Below, one piece after another: positions 49,141 through 59,740 of a stretch of 64,000 nucleotides of DNA. Numbering within the stretch: position 1 is the first letter of the stretch; the number at the start of each line of letters is the position of its first letter. Source of the stretch: Cornus controversa (taxonomy: Eukaryota; Streptophyta; Magnoliopsida; Cornales; Cornaceae); the NCBI GenBank assembly GCA_026545225.1, contig CM048845.1, forward strand, positions 106,653,033-106,717,032, written 5' to 3'. The notes under the pieces were generated by a model that did not search any database, was not told the DNA's origin, and saw nothing but the letters and a program-made list of their open reading frames with translations. A program made the translations under genes and the position numbers.

Positions 49141-49433
49141 CATATTGGATATGTCTTATCATCTCATTCATAACCAAGACAAAAAGGTATGGGCTTAATG
49201 CTGACCCTTGATGTGAGTCGACAGTAATTGAAAATTCACTTATTTCCTCTACAGGGCGTTCTAACTTCACAACTATCATACATGTCTTTTATTGTGTCTC
49301 AATATCCCTTATGACTCTTTTTTTTTTTTCTTTTCTAGAAGCCTCCATTTATATCTCTAGGTACCCAATCATAAACTTTCCCCAAATCAATAAAAATCAT
49401 ATGGAGAATTTGGGGGGTTAGGGGAGGGCCTTT

Positions 49434-50757
49434 TCAACTCCCACATAATTTTTTTTCTTAAATTTGTCATTCTAAACACATGAGTAATGATACTGACAAG
49501 TATGGAGAGAAAAGAATTCCTTCAAATTTACAACAACATTAGCAATCAAGTGTTTTTTCCAATTACTATAATTAGCTATATAAATTACACATTTTCATTC
49601 CGCTCTATCTAAGGTCATAGCCTGAGTCAAATCACGTGTTATTATATCCTTCCTTACTAACTCTATCCACATTAACTTTAGTCTTCATCTTTCTCTAGTA
49701 ATACCCTCAATGTGGAGTATGTTTACAATACACTGGGTGTAAATACACCAGGTGAATCTGACACCGTACGTGTACAACACTCATGGTGGGATCCATCACG
49801 TGTATACAACACGTAAGGTCCAGATTCAGCCGATGTATTGTAGATATTCTTCTCAATGTAGATTATGTCTCTTCATAACTGGTGCATTTAAATGTCTTCT
49901 TTGCAAATGTCCAAACCATCTTAACAAATTTTCTCTTATTTTATCTCTAATTTGTGTTACTCCAACCATCTCTTGAATATGATCATTTCAAATTCTATCG
50001 TTTCTAGTTTTACGACACATTCATCTCAACATTTGCATTTTCGTCACACTCACTTTATGTATATGTCGTTTCCTAGCTGCCCAACATTCTTTGCCATAAA
50101 ATATGATTGGTCTAATAGTGGCTCGATAGAATTTCCTTTTCAATATTAAAGGGATACACTATCACACAATATACTATGCACCCCTCCATCTAACCCATTC
50201 TACCATGATTCTATAATTAACGTCATCTTTAGTTTCTCATTCATTATGAATAATTGATCTTAAATAATACAAAAATTCATTTTTTGTATCTCTTGATTCT
50301 CAATCCTCACATCCTCATTTGTATTTCTATATTTACTAAACTTACACTCCATGTATTCAGTTTTATTTTTACTTATTATCAACCTTTTTAATTCTAAAGT
50401 TTCTTTCCAATTCTCTAATTCGGCATAACTCATTCTCTAGTCTCATTTACTAAAACAATATTATTAACAAATAGCATACACTGTGGAATCTCATATTGGA
50501 TGTGTCTTGTCAGCTCATCCATAATCAAGACAAAAAGGTATGGGCTTAATGCTGACCTTTGGTGTGAGTCAACAGTAATTAAGAATTCACTTATTTTTCC
50601 TACAAGCGTTCTAACTTCACAACTATCATACATGTCCTTTATTGTGTCTCAGTATCCTTTATGACTCCTCTTTTTTTTCTTCTTCTAGAAGCCTCCATTT
50701 ATATCTCTAGGTACCCAATCATAGGCTTTCGCCAAATCAATAAAAATCATATGGAGA
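49434..50757 (-). pseudogene. LINE ORF2 fragment, duplicated copy 2
   Basis: Homologous to copy 1 from TCAACTCC (49434) to ATCATATGGAGAA (about 50757), offset 1519 bp. Minus-strand motifs: MIFIDLAKAYDWVPRDI (about 50750-50700), then SHQRSALSPYLFVLIMDEL and CMLFVNNIVLVNETRE. The catalytic pair is Asn-Asn here too. It contains the same MITE as copy 1 (49715-49851) and only one copy of the 180-bp unit. Confidence 0.85.
49715..49851. mobile_element. MITE, second copy by duplication
   Basis: Same element as 48181-48320 at the equivalent place, with flanks CTCAATGTG and CTCAATGTA (one base diverged). It was therefore present before the LINE block was duplicated. Confidence 0.7.
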
Positions 50758-51040
50758 AACTTTTTTCTTCTCTTTATATCTTTCCAGTAGTCTCCCCGAT
50801 AAGTAAATAGCCATTATCATTGACATTCCCGACATGAATCCAAATTGATTTTATGATATTTCAGTCTCTTGGCCTAGGTGTTGTTCAATCATTCTCTCCC
50901 AAAGTTTCATAATTCATTAATTAAATACCATGATAATTATTACAAATTTTTATGTACCCTTTATTTTTATGTATAGGCATTAAAATACTTTTGCACCACT
51001 CATCAGGCTACAGACCTTTTCTAGGTCTTGCATCATATCA

Positions 51041-53100
51041 GTCATGATGACCAACACTACCTCGTATGAAGATCAATTAGCGAGTATGACTCGTGTGATT
51101 GAGAGACTACAGAAGACTATTAAGGAACAAGATCTGTAAATTGCCTCACTGACGAAAATGTTAGAATCGTATGGCATTATTGAGTTAAGCAAATGCCAAG
51201 TTCATGCTCTTGATTTCACACCAGAGATCACTCCAGTTGACGACCTAAATATCATATCCATCACTACTCAAATGCCTAACCAAGTTGTCTCTATAGCCTC
51301 CCTTTTTGTCCAACAGCTTCGAAACATGATAGTGAATAACATACGAGAATAACACGGTGGTGTTCCTCAAAGTACTTGTTTATACTTAAAAGCCTACACC
51401 AAAAGAATTAACAGCTTAAAAACGCCAGTGGGATATCAACTGCCAAAGTTCCAACAAATTGATGGAAGAGGCAATCCCAAACAACACGTTGCACACTTTG
51501 TGAAGACTTGCAATAATGCTGGCATAGAAGGGGGCTTCTTAGTCAAGCAATTTGTTTGTTCCCTCAAAGGGAATGCATTTGATTGGTACACGGACCTCAA
51601 AGCTGAGAGTATTGACTGTTGGGAGATAATGGAGCAAGAGTCTCTCAACCACTTTTACAATACTTCCAGAATAGTAAGCATACTAGAACTCACTAACACT
51701 AAACAAATAAAGGATAAGCTTGTGGTCGACTATATCAACCGTTAGCAAGCTCTAAGTCTTAATTGTAAATATCGCCTTTCTGAAGTTTAAATAGTCGAAA
51801 TGTGTATGCAAGACATGCACTGGGAGCTTCTCTACATTCTACAAAGAATCAGGCCTCGTATATTTGAAGAACTAATTACTCGTGCTCATGATATGGAGCT
51901 CAGCATAACAAGTCTTGGTACAAAGGCTCTTTCTTTTCCTAATATGTATAACAATATCTTAAAGATGAGGAGGTTGAGTCTGAAAAGGAAGACAAAATAC
52001 TTTCTAACTCGGATGATGAAATAGATACATCTTATGTTACATGCATCGTCTCTAAAAACTTGTATCAAGAAACACATCATATTGTTTCAGTGACTTCATC
52101 TGAAGGTTCTCAGTTACATAATGCATTGAGTCAAGAAAACCTTAGTAGAAGACCGGACTTGTTAGAAACATCAACTTTCAAATACAAGAAATTTGAGACA
52201 ACTCGCCATAATTCGAACGAGCAAATGTTTGAAACAACCTTCCAACGAAAAGTGAGTAATAAAAAAAAATGAAAGTGAATAGACATGGGGCAAACCCTCT
52301 ATACAAAGCTCATTTTCAGCTCTCTCATATAAAATATCTTTGGCAAAATGGTAAGATTCACGCATGTCCTTTAAAAAAGCCTACATATTTTGTCAAACCT
52401 CAAAATAAGAAAGAAGTCTAAAAAAAGGAACAAGAAAAGCAAAGGTATAACTAAAGTGACAAATCGCAAGGATTTGCATCAAAGAAATATTATAAAGGTA
52501 ATTGTTCAAGTTCTTCTCAAATAACTTCAAGTAGAAAGGGTCAGGAAATTGTGCTCACATGGAGGCCAAAAAAAAGAAAGTTCAAGATGGGAATAGTATT
52601 GCAAGGATCTCGTAAGAATCATTGCCCAGAGACACATGGGTGATGTCTCAAACAGAGTCACTTTCTTGAATTTTCTCTAACAAACAGCAAAACGAATATC
52701 TCAAAAAAGAAAGCGAGGAACAAGAACAAAGTTGTCTCCAATTCCAAATAGAACGAGAATTTTTGAAGATCAAAAGACTAAAGAAAGGAAAAATGTGGGA
52801 ACCAAAGCCCGAATATGTTATTTCGATCGAATCTCACAGCGGAATGAAAGCATATTGGGTGAGGTTCAATCCTCCTACATGAACCATGACGAATGAAATA
52901 CCTCTTCCTTCTAGGTGGGGAGACGAGTTCGAATGAGATGTTTCTTCTCAAGTACAAGAATAGTATAATGAAAAAACAAAGGAAGAAGAAAATTTTCAAG
53001 TTGACGTTGAGCTGGTTCACACCTTTCAACACAAGCTTAGACTGTCTTCTGAATTTTGTAAAGTTGAAAAATAATTGAAAATAAAGTGCTCCCCAATACG
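51041..53100 (+). pseudogene. Decayed Ty3/gypsy gag and following pol remnants
   Basis: From 51041 the frame reads MTNTTSYEDQLASMTRVIER; there is a stop at about 51139. A second frame (51428-51745) gives GYQLPKFQQIDGRGNPKQHV and CSLKGNAFDWYTDL, the usual core of plant gypsy gag (capsid). It continues with stops through IRPRIFEELITRAHDMELSI (about 51848-51907). Beyond 52300 only broken pieces remain; no zinc knuckle, protease or RT motif is clear. The Gag wording and the repeats downstream suggest the Tat/Ogre group (inference). Confidence 0.75.
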
Positions 53101-53212
53101 AGCCTAAACTGTCGATGACACACTTTGACAAGAGTATAAAATGTCTGCATAAAAAAAAATCAAAACTCCTTGACACGAGTTTAAACTGTCTTTAAAAAAA
53201 ACAAAAACAAAA

Positions 53213-53405
53213 AAAGCTTTTTTTTCAATGAACTACATAAATGATTTGATCACTCTTTGAGGGTACGTAGGCAGCTTGGAGGTTTGTTCTAAGTTCAGTT
53301 ATTCAAAAAAAAATTGAGTTATTTATTTGAACTACGTAAATGACTTGATCCCTTTTAAGGGTACGTAGGTAGCTTGGAGGGTTGTTCCAAGTTCAATCAC
53401 CACAG
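53213..53405. repeat. Diverged two-copy repeat with GGGTACGTAGGCAGCTTGGAGG
   Basis: Copies at about 53228-53310 and 53329-53400 share GAACTAC.TAAATGA.TTGAT, then GGGTACGTAGG.AGCTTGGA and TTGTTC.AAGTTCA. This wording is common in the 3' non-coding part of Tat-type gypsy elements (from family knowledge). Confidence 0.65.
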
Positions 53406-54415
53406 AAAAAATGTGCAATACTCACCCATAAAAGTATAAATTGTGAATGACAAAACAAATAACCAATGACAATGTTTGTTTTAAAAGAAATGATGATTCT
53501 TTTATTAATAAAGTTCAAAACTATAACTCTTTTTTGCTAACTAAATGAATTGCTCTAAACAAAAAAAAAAAAAAAGATGATTCATTTCAAAATTGCAAAG
53601 TTAGAATCTCTTCACATTCTTTTTGTAATAGTTCTTATTAGTTTTCATTACTTTTAGATCTTGAGCTGAGAGAATGTTAGCTTCTTTAACCAAATTTTGT
53701 TCTTTCTTGAGCTTGGTGATGACCTCTTATCACATACAGGTCGCGAAGAGAAATCGATAGTTCCCCAATAGAGCAGTGACATGTATTGGTTAAATGACAC
53801 TAAGACTTAAGGAATGCCCTGATTACATTCACATGTCGATCATATGAAAAAAGGAAGCAAACATGACACCGTATAATTTGTTGTCTTTATGGAATTTGTT
53901 GTGGTGACCCAAGGCGTCTTCTGACCATTCCCAATAACCTTTGGTATACGTCATGTCAACAAAAGCTTTAAAGGAAACACCTCATTCTACTTCTTTGGCA
54001 TGCTCTTTATGACCCCTGAATGGAAATTACTCTGGTTCTTCTTCTTCTATTTAATGAAGTGCATATTTCAACACTAAAACCTCCAAAATTTATATACATA
54101 CCTTATTATGATTATAGCAAAGATTCATAATCACGCATGAAAATTCTTTGGACCATTGTGACAAGTGGTATAAAGCATTAGGTGGAGGCACCCATGAACC
54201 AAAACGACCAACCAAAGGGGTTACTACATCCAGTGTAGTTCATTTCTCTATGACATCATTCTCTCATTCTAAAATGGTGATTGTGTTTACCTTGAAACTT
54301 TTGAAAAAAATCATGATTGGCAGAAGTCAAAGGTTGTTTACCTGACAAAGGAAAAAATAAGTGTGAGAGAAATTTCAACACTTAAAAAAAAAGTATATAA
54401 AAAAAAGTGTCCAAA
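53406..54415. other. Non-coding 3' region of the gypsy remnant
   Basis: AT-rich sequence between the gag remnant and the minisatellite. I see no domain-bearing frame. Confidence 0.4.
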
Positions 54416-54419
54416 AAGG

Positions 54420-54838
54420 ACTAACAAGTTCGTTCTAATAGAATTCAATGACCCCGAAGGGACGATAAAGTGTTTCAAATGAACTAAGTGACCTCGAAGA
54501 CCCAAAAAATTGATAAAGTGTTCCAAATGAACTAAGTGACACTGAAAGAACGATAAAGTATTCCAACGGAACTAAGTGGCCCCAAAGCGACGAAAAGTGT
54601 TCCAAAGGAACTAAGTAACCCCGAATGGACTATAAGTGTTTCAACGGAACTAAATGACCTCCAAGGAACGAAAAGTGTTCCAAATGAACTAAGTAACTCC
54701 GAAAGGACGACAAGGTGTTTCAAAGGAACTAAGTGACCCTGAAGGGACGAAAAAGTGTTCCAACTAAACTAAGTGACCCCAAAGGAATGAAAAGAGTTCC
54801 AAAAGAACTAAGTGACCCCAAAATGGACTAAGGAATGA
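54420..54838. repeat. Minisatellite of about ten 39-40-bp units
   Basis: The unit approximates GTGTTCCAAAGGAACTAAGT followed by GACCCCGAAGGGACGAAAA. About ten copies with 10-25% divergence follow each other, beginning near 54435. The unit contains the short inverted repeat TTCC-AAA-GGAA. Tandem repeats in the 3' non-coding part are a known property of Tat/Ogre gypsy elements, and the position fits. Confidence 0.9.
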
Positions 54839-54839
54839 T

Positions 54840-56000
54840 ATTCGAAACTCCATATCAAAGAAGAAAATTGACACGACAATTCTAAATACCTGCAACAACA
54901 TAAAAAAAAATGGTACCTCCAATAAATTATCATGTGACATGCAAGCCTTGTTTGTCGACACCATGGCCTCCACATACCACTTATAATGACTTCTCGCCAT
55001 TTTGCTTGTGGCCCAAGTGCATCGTTCAGTCCTCCTCCTCGAAGACGGCTTGCAGATTAATTTGCTACCTATGCTGTCATGGCCTTAAACTGGAGGACAA
55101 AATTTAAAAATTTAGTGGGATCTGCTGCGGAACCAAAGGTGCACATACATTCTTCAAAGTCTTCCAAGGCTATTGCTCACCACGCCACTCTTGATCTAGG
55201 TTCATAGATTGATCTTTGATGAAGCCGAAATTATTCTCGGAAACTAAGCTTCAACATCAGATATGGACCGGCCTTTATGGCTATGATAATTTTTCAGATG
55301 TCAACAAGCAGAACATGCAACCAACTGTTCACAAGTTGTGCTTCTTTCTCATTCTTTTCACAATAAAAGAATTAAAAAAATATAGAGAGGAATGGTCTTG
55401 CTCCAAGGAGGCTGTTTCACTGGATGATATGTCATGCCAAAAGAATACATGAGGCATAAATTTATATGCATCATCATCCAAATCCAACAAGTGTTTGGAA
55501 TCCTTATGCAAGGGAATTTCCTTCTTGCATTAGGATTCGGTGCCAGTTAAAGAGAAAAAGAGAAGGAAAAAAAATAGTGGCTTATCGCATGAACTGATGC
55601 AGATATACACATGCTATCGAGGATAATTTCACTTGAAAGTGATATTGCATCAAGTTTTTTTATTATAATTTGTAAAATACTGGCAATAAGAAAGAAGAAA
55701 ATAGCACAATCCTCTTATTTGAAAAGGATTGTAGAAATCTAATTGATAAGGGACTTAGCCAATTAGAATAGCAAGCATGTATGCTAGAAAGCCAAAGGGA
55801 GAAAAAAATACTAAAGCATTGAAAAGAAAAGATAATCAAAGGTGGTCACTTAAACAAAAACAAAAAAACAAAAAAGATTGAGTTTGGTTTGTTGATCTGG
55901 TGCCAAATGCTTGCAATCCAATTACACAAGTCACCAGTAACGTGAGGTGGGACAATACATTTAGAAGTCTTTGTCATCATAAGCATGTTCCACATTGATG
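54840..56000. other. Further non-coding sequence of the gypsy remnant
   Basis: Short frames (54910-55107, 55216-55452) carry no known domain. The left border of the 3' LTR probably lies toward the right end of this interval but could not be fixed. Confidence 0.35.
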
Positions 56001-56940
56001 AGTGTAAAGTAAAAGGAAGAAAAATTCTTAGAAAAAATTAACACACGTGAAGGTTTGACTTCAAGTCTTGTCGTCGAAGAAGCAAACATAAAGCTAAGAC
56101 TTGAAGTCGGCAGACATTAAATTCAAATTATACTCTCAATTTAACTAATTTTGGAATGTGATTCAATGAGATATATAATCCAAAGTCCAGATTCACCACA
56201 AATAAATGAGTTATAGGCTGATTCAAATTATCTGAGAAGTCCGCCCATTTGAAGATGAGTCAGAAGATAATTAAACAAATATAGTTATTACATGTATATA
56301 TTGGATAATTATCACAAAAGATAACTATTATCCAAAAAGATAATTATCACATTTATATATATTAATAGAATAATTATCAGAGGAAAGAAAGATACTTGTT
56401 TGCACCTCCAAGAAGTCTATAAATAGAGGCAGTAGGGTGGAGGAAAAAAAATGAAAAGAAGAAGACTCTCAGAAAATGTTGATATTCTGCAAGATTCTTC
56501 CCTCAAAATCCAATGCTCCAAAGCATCTAAAACCCTGAAGGAGAATCCAAAACTCCAAAGCATCTAAAACCCTGAAGAAGGAGAACCCAAAGCTCCAAAG
56601 CATCTAAAACCCTAAAGGAGAAGAACAACGAGCACATCATCCACGTGTCGTTATTCACCAAATTTTTAATTCAATTCAAGATTAAGCTCCAGCAGCCCTT
56701 GAATCAGGATCACCAAGGAGATCGAATCAGAGGAATTTGTCTTTCTTTTGTAAAGATCTACATAGATTTGTAACTCATATTTCTTGAAATTAATAAAATT
56801 ATTTTATTTTTCCATGTGTTTTGATCTTATTCTCATACTTGAAATTTGTGTGTACAATCACAATTTACGTTTTAAGAAAAACTGTGAGCACCAAAAGAAA
56901 AGTGTGCAAAGCGGACAATATTTACACAGGTCATGACATA
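56001..56940 (+). mobile_element. LTR-like region with TATA box and poly(A) signal
   Basis: TATAAATA at 56418-56425 is followed by AGAGGCAGTAGGG and then a leader with three 37-40-bp repeats (56516-56625, CTCCAAAGCATCTAAAACCC). TTGTAAAGATCTACATAG and AATTAATAAAATTATTT near 56795 look like a termination region. The order (promoter, R, poly(A) signal) is that of an LTR, likely the 3' LTR of the gypsy remnant to its left. A hairpin formed by GACTTCAAGTCTT and AAGACTTGAAGTC lies at 56055-56107. Confidence 0.55.
56516..56625. repeat. Three-copy 37-40-bp repeat in LTR leader
   Basis: CTCCAAAGCATCTAAAACCC followed by TGAAGGAGAA (or a close variant) occurs at 56516, 56553 and 56593. Confidence 0.9.
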
Positions 56941-57041
56941 AAAAAAGAGAACATGGATCAACAGAACAGGAAAAAAAACTCTCAACCATGAAATCGTGAA
57001 ACAGAGGCTTTCAACCATTGCAAGAGCATTTGGCAGAGATC

Positions 57042-57043
<2 letters not shown>

Positions 57044-57074
<31 letters not shown>
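57044..57074. repeat. TA microsatellite
   Basis: Uninterrupted TA dinucleotides. A second TA/GA run lies at 57346-57376. Confidence 0.9.
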
Positions 57075-57079
<5 letters not shown>

Positions 57080-57345
57080 GAGATACCAGCAAGGAGTAAA
57101 TAACTTGTATATATGGTAGGTCTATTGTATCTATATAAACATAAACATGGAGATATCGGTAAAATATATATTATAGGGTCATACTAATATATCCACTTAA
57201 TTTTATAAAAAAAAAAAATTTACATATAATAAATACAATTAAATTCTGAGTGATGTATTTACTTAGTTTTATAAAAAAAATAAATTATACCCTAAACTCT
57301 TGCGTTCGTACCCACTTGTACAAATTTTTGACTACGCCCCTGTTT

Positions 57346-57377
<32 letters not shown>

Positions 57378-57399
57378 AGGGGGAGAAAACCACTAAGCG

Positions 57400-58090
57400 G
57401 AGCACCTGGAGTGGTGGTGGTGCTGTTGGTGATGGTGAGGCTAAGGGCATCAGTTATGCACCTCTCTATATTAGATGTAGAGAGTGTGAAGGTTCCATGT
57501 GGGGCTCGCTCAAATGCGGGCTCCACATTATTTTCATTTGCCGGCTCTCCACAGTTTGGAACCTGCTAGCAAGTGAGAGAAACATTTGTTTAATCTCTCT
57601 CTCCACTCTTTTGTCTCCATACTCTCTTTTCCTATATACCTTCTTGTTAAAATAATAAATTTTATTTGCATCAATAATATACCAAATAATTATTTTATTT
57701 ATTACAAACAATTAAAATAAATAAAATTTCAAAATATACAAAAAAATAAAAAATATGTAATGTCTTTTTAATTTATGAATTTATTTGTACGAAAATATGT
57801 AATATCTTTTTATTTGTCCATAAATATGTGAAAAGTAAACAATTGAAAAATAATATTTTATTCATAACAAATAATTGAAATAAATAAGTTTTAAAATTTT
57901 TTATGAATTATTTTTTATATAAAAAATATTAAAATAATAATGTAGAGAGCTTCCATATTAATAGACTTAAACCTCTACAATTACAGAGAGGCACGTCAAA
58001 AAAAAAAAAAAAAAAAACTGATGTAACTCACGTTTTAAATACAGAGAACCATTGGAGAGTAACATAATGGGTGGCCTAAGGGAGTGGCAG
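57400..58090. mobile_element. Possible MITE remnant with AGGCTAAGGGCATC ends
   Basis: GAGGCTAAGGGCATCAGTTA with GCACCTCTCTATATTAG on the left is loosely matched, inverted, by GGAGAGTAACATAATGGGTG and GCCTAAGG on the right. CTCTACA.TTACAGAGAGGC forms a further inverted block. The ends are imperfect and no target duplication was found. No coding content is seen; an A run lies at 57998-58017. Confidence 0.35.
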
Positions 58091-59740
58091 ATGCTAGAAC
58101 TCTTTGCCACTACAACTAATGATTTGAGTAATGGAATAGGGTAATGATATGAGTAATGGAATAGGGTGTTTAAGATTTTTAGGGCACATATAATAAGGGT
58201 AAACTTGTTAATTTGCGATATAAATGGGGGCCGACCCTCGTCCTCACCTTACTCCTCATCGAAAATTCTTAAATAAGTTTCCAAAATTGTTTTAAACGAG
58301 GCAGGTGTTTGTCATCCTATTCATAATGTCGCAATGTCCAATCATAAAATCTAACACTGGAATATGTGGGTCTTAATTAGTATCCACTCAAAGATTTTGG
58401 GATTCTTTTAGGTTCAAAGATTCGTTATTTGATAGGATTTCAAAAAATGATTTATATAGAATAAATTATATAACAAAAATTATCTGGATCCTAATTAATT
58501 AGTAGAAAAAAAATCTAGACAGCAAACACAAGTCGTCAACCTTATCCAGATAATAAATACAATTTATATATTCGGAAATATATAGAATTTCTTTTCAATG
58601 AAACAAAAAATAAAATAGATTATATAGAAAATAAAAAGCAAAGATACGAAACTTTAATCATAACTTGGGTAAAAAAAATGAACATAAGAGAAGAAAAAAA
58701 AAAATCTAACCTTTGGAGTATAGAAAACTAGACATAGTCAGATGCCAAAACGTCTCTCTCTTTTTCTCACAGTTAAAAGAGAAAAACTCATTACTTTTTC
58801 ATTTTTTACTTTAAGACTAAAGGTTTTTTTTTTTTTTTTTCAATTTTGAGTGGGAGCATATATATAATTAGAGCAAAATATATAGGTAAACAATTAAAAA
58901 AATTGAGTGGGAACAGCCCCCACCGGAGCTCATTTGGCTCCGCCACTAGTCTTGTGATCGGCTACCACCACTAGAGCCCATTTAGCTCCGCCACTGATCT
59001 TGTTAGAGCCACCAAGAACTTCTAACTTTGCTAACATGTACTATTTTATTATTATTATTCTAAAAATGAAATTGCTTAGAACTCCACCGTTTCGTGCTTC
59101 TTTCTTGGAAAGAGACTAGGAGAGTAAAAAAGATAGGTCGATGACCTGTAGGAGAGGAACTTCTTTGAGTTGAAAGAGAAAATGTTGAGTCGAGGGAAAG
59201 AGAGTTAGAACTTAGAAGGGACTATGTGAGAGAGGAAATGAATATTGGGGGAAATATAGTAAATAAGATAAAGAAGTCGGAAATATTTAAGAAATTTTAG
59301 AATTACTAAAAATTATATGTATAAAATCAAAACAAAAAATGAAAACTACTTGTCTGCTTACAAACTTCCTTCCAAAACTAACGTGTCATGATATGATTTT
59401 ACAAACTTCCTTCCGAAACTAACGTGTCATGATGTGATTGAACAGTGCTTAAATGGGTTAATTCCATTTGGCGATCAATTTGGCCCAATTAAAAAATGGA
59501 TTAACTGTTTTTTTATTACTTTTCTTTTCTAGTTTATTTATTAATATTATAATAAATGAAACACCATCAAGGGTGTTAACCTATTGACACCTCCTCACCT
59601 TTAGAGTTGAAAATGAAGAGTTCAAGTCTCCATATAAAAAAGAAAATATAGTCTCCATATAGACAAAGTTGGTATATGAGTTTCAAATAGGAAAAAATAT
59701 ATTACAGACAATGATTTATTGGCATGTTAAGAAATATATC
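58091..59740. other. AT-rich region with hAT-like terminus fragments
   Basis: GGAGCTCATTTGGCTCCGCCACTAG (shown here as its two halves GGAGCTCATTTGG and CTCCGCCACTAG) occurs near 58925-58950 and again, diverged, at 58970-58995. These resemble right ends of hAT elements but have no partner. A short repeat (ACAAACTTCCTTCC with AAACTAACGTGTCATGAT) occurs at 59360-59393 and 59400-59433. No gene is seen. Confidence 0.4.

Larger units (their letters stand above)
47915..49408 (-). pseudogene. LINE ORF2 fragment, duplicated copy 1
   Basis: Read on the minus strand, the RT core gives DSHQGSALSPYLFVLVMNEM, RHIQYEIRR and CMLFVNNIILVDETREEVN. These are the conserved motifs of plant non-LTR reverse transcriptases, but the catalytic FADD is FVNN, with both Asp replaced by Asn. 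Downstream (48400 and lower) a broken ORF2 tail is recognisable with many stops. A 180-bp unit inside (48781-49140) is duplicated in frame, and a 140-bp MITE lies at 48181-48320. The whole block is repeated at 49434-50757. Confidence 0.85.

Noticed and set aside
48721-50230. CRISPR-like reading of the repeated blocks
   Set aside because: There are only two or three long copies without spacers, the repeats encode LINE RT, and the organism is a plant.
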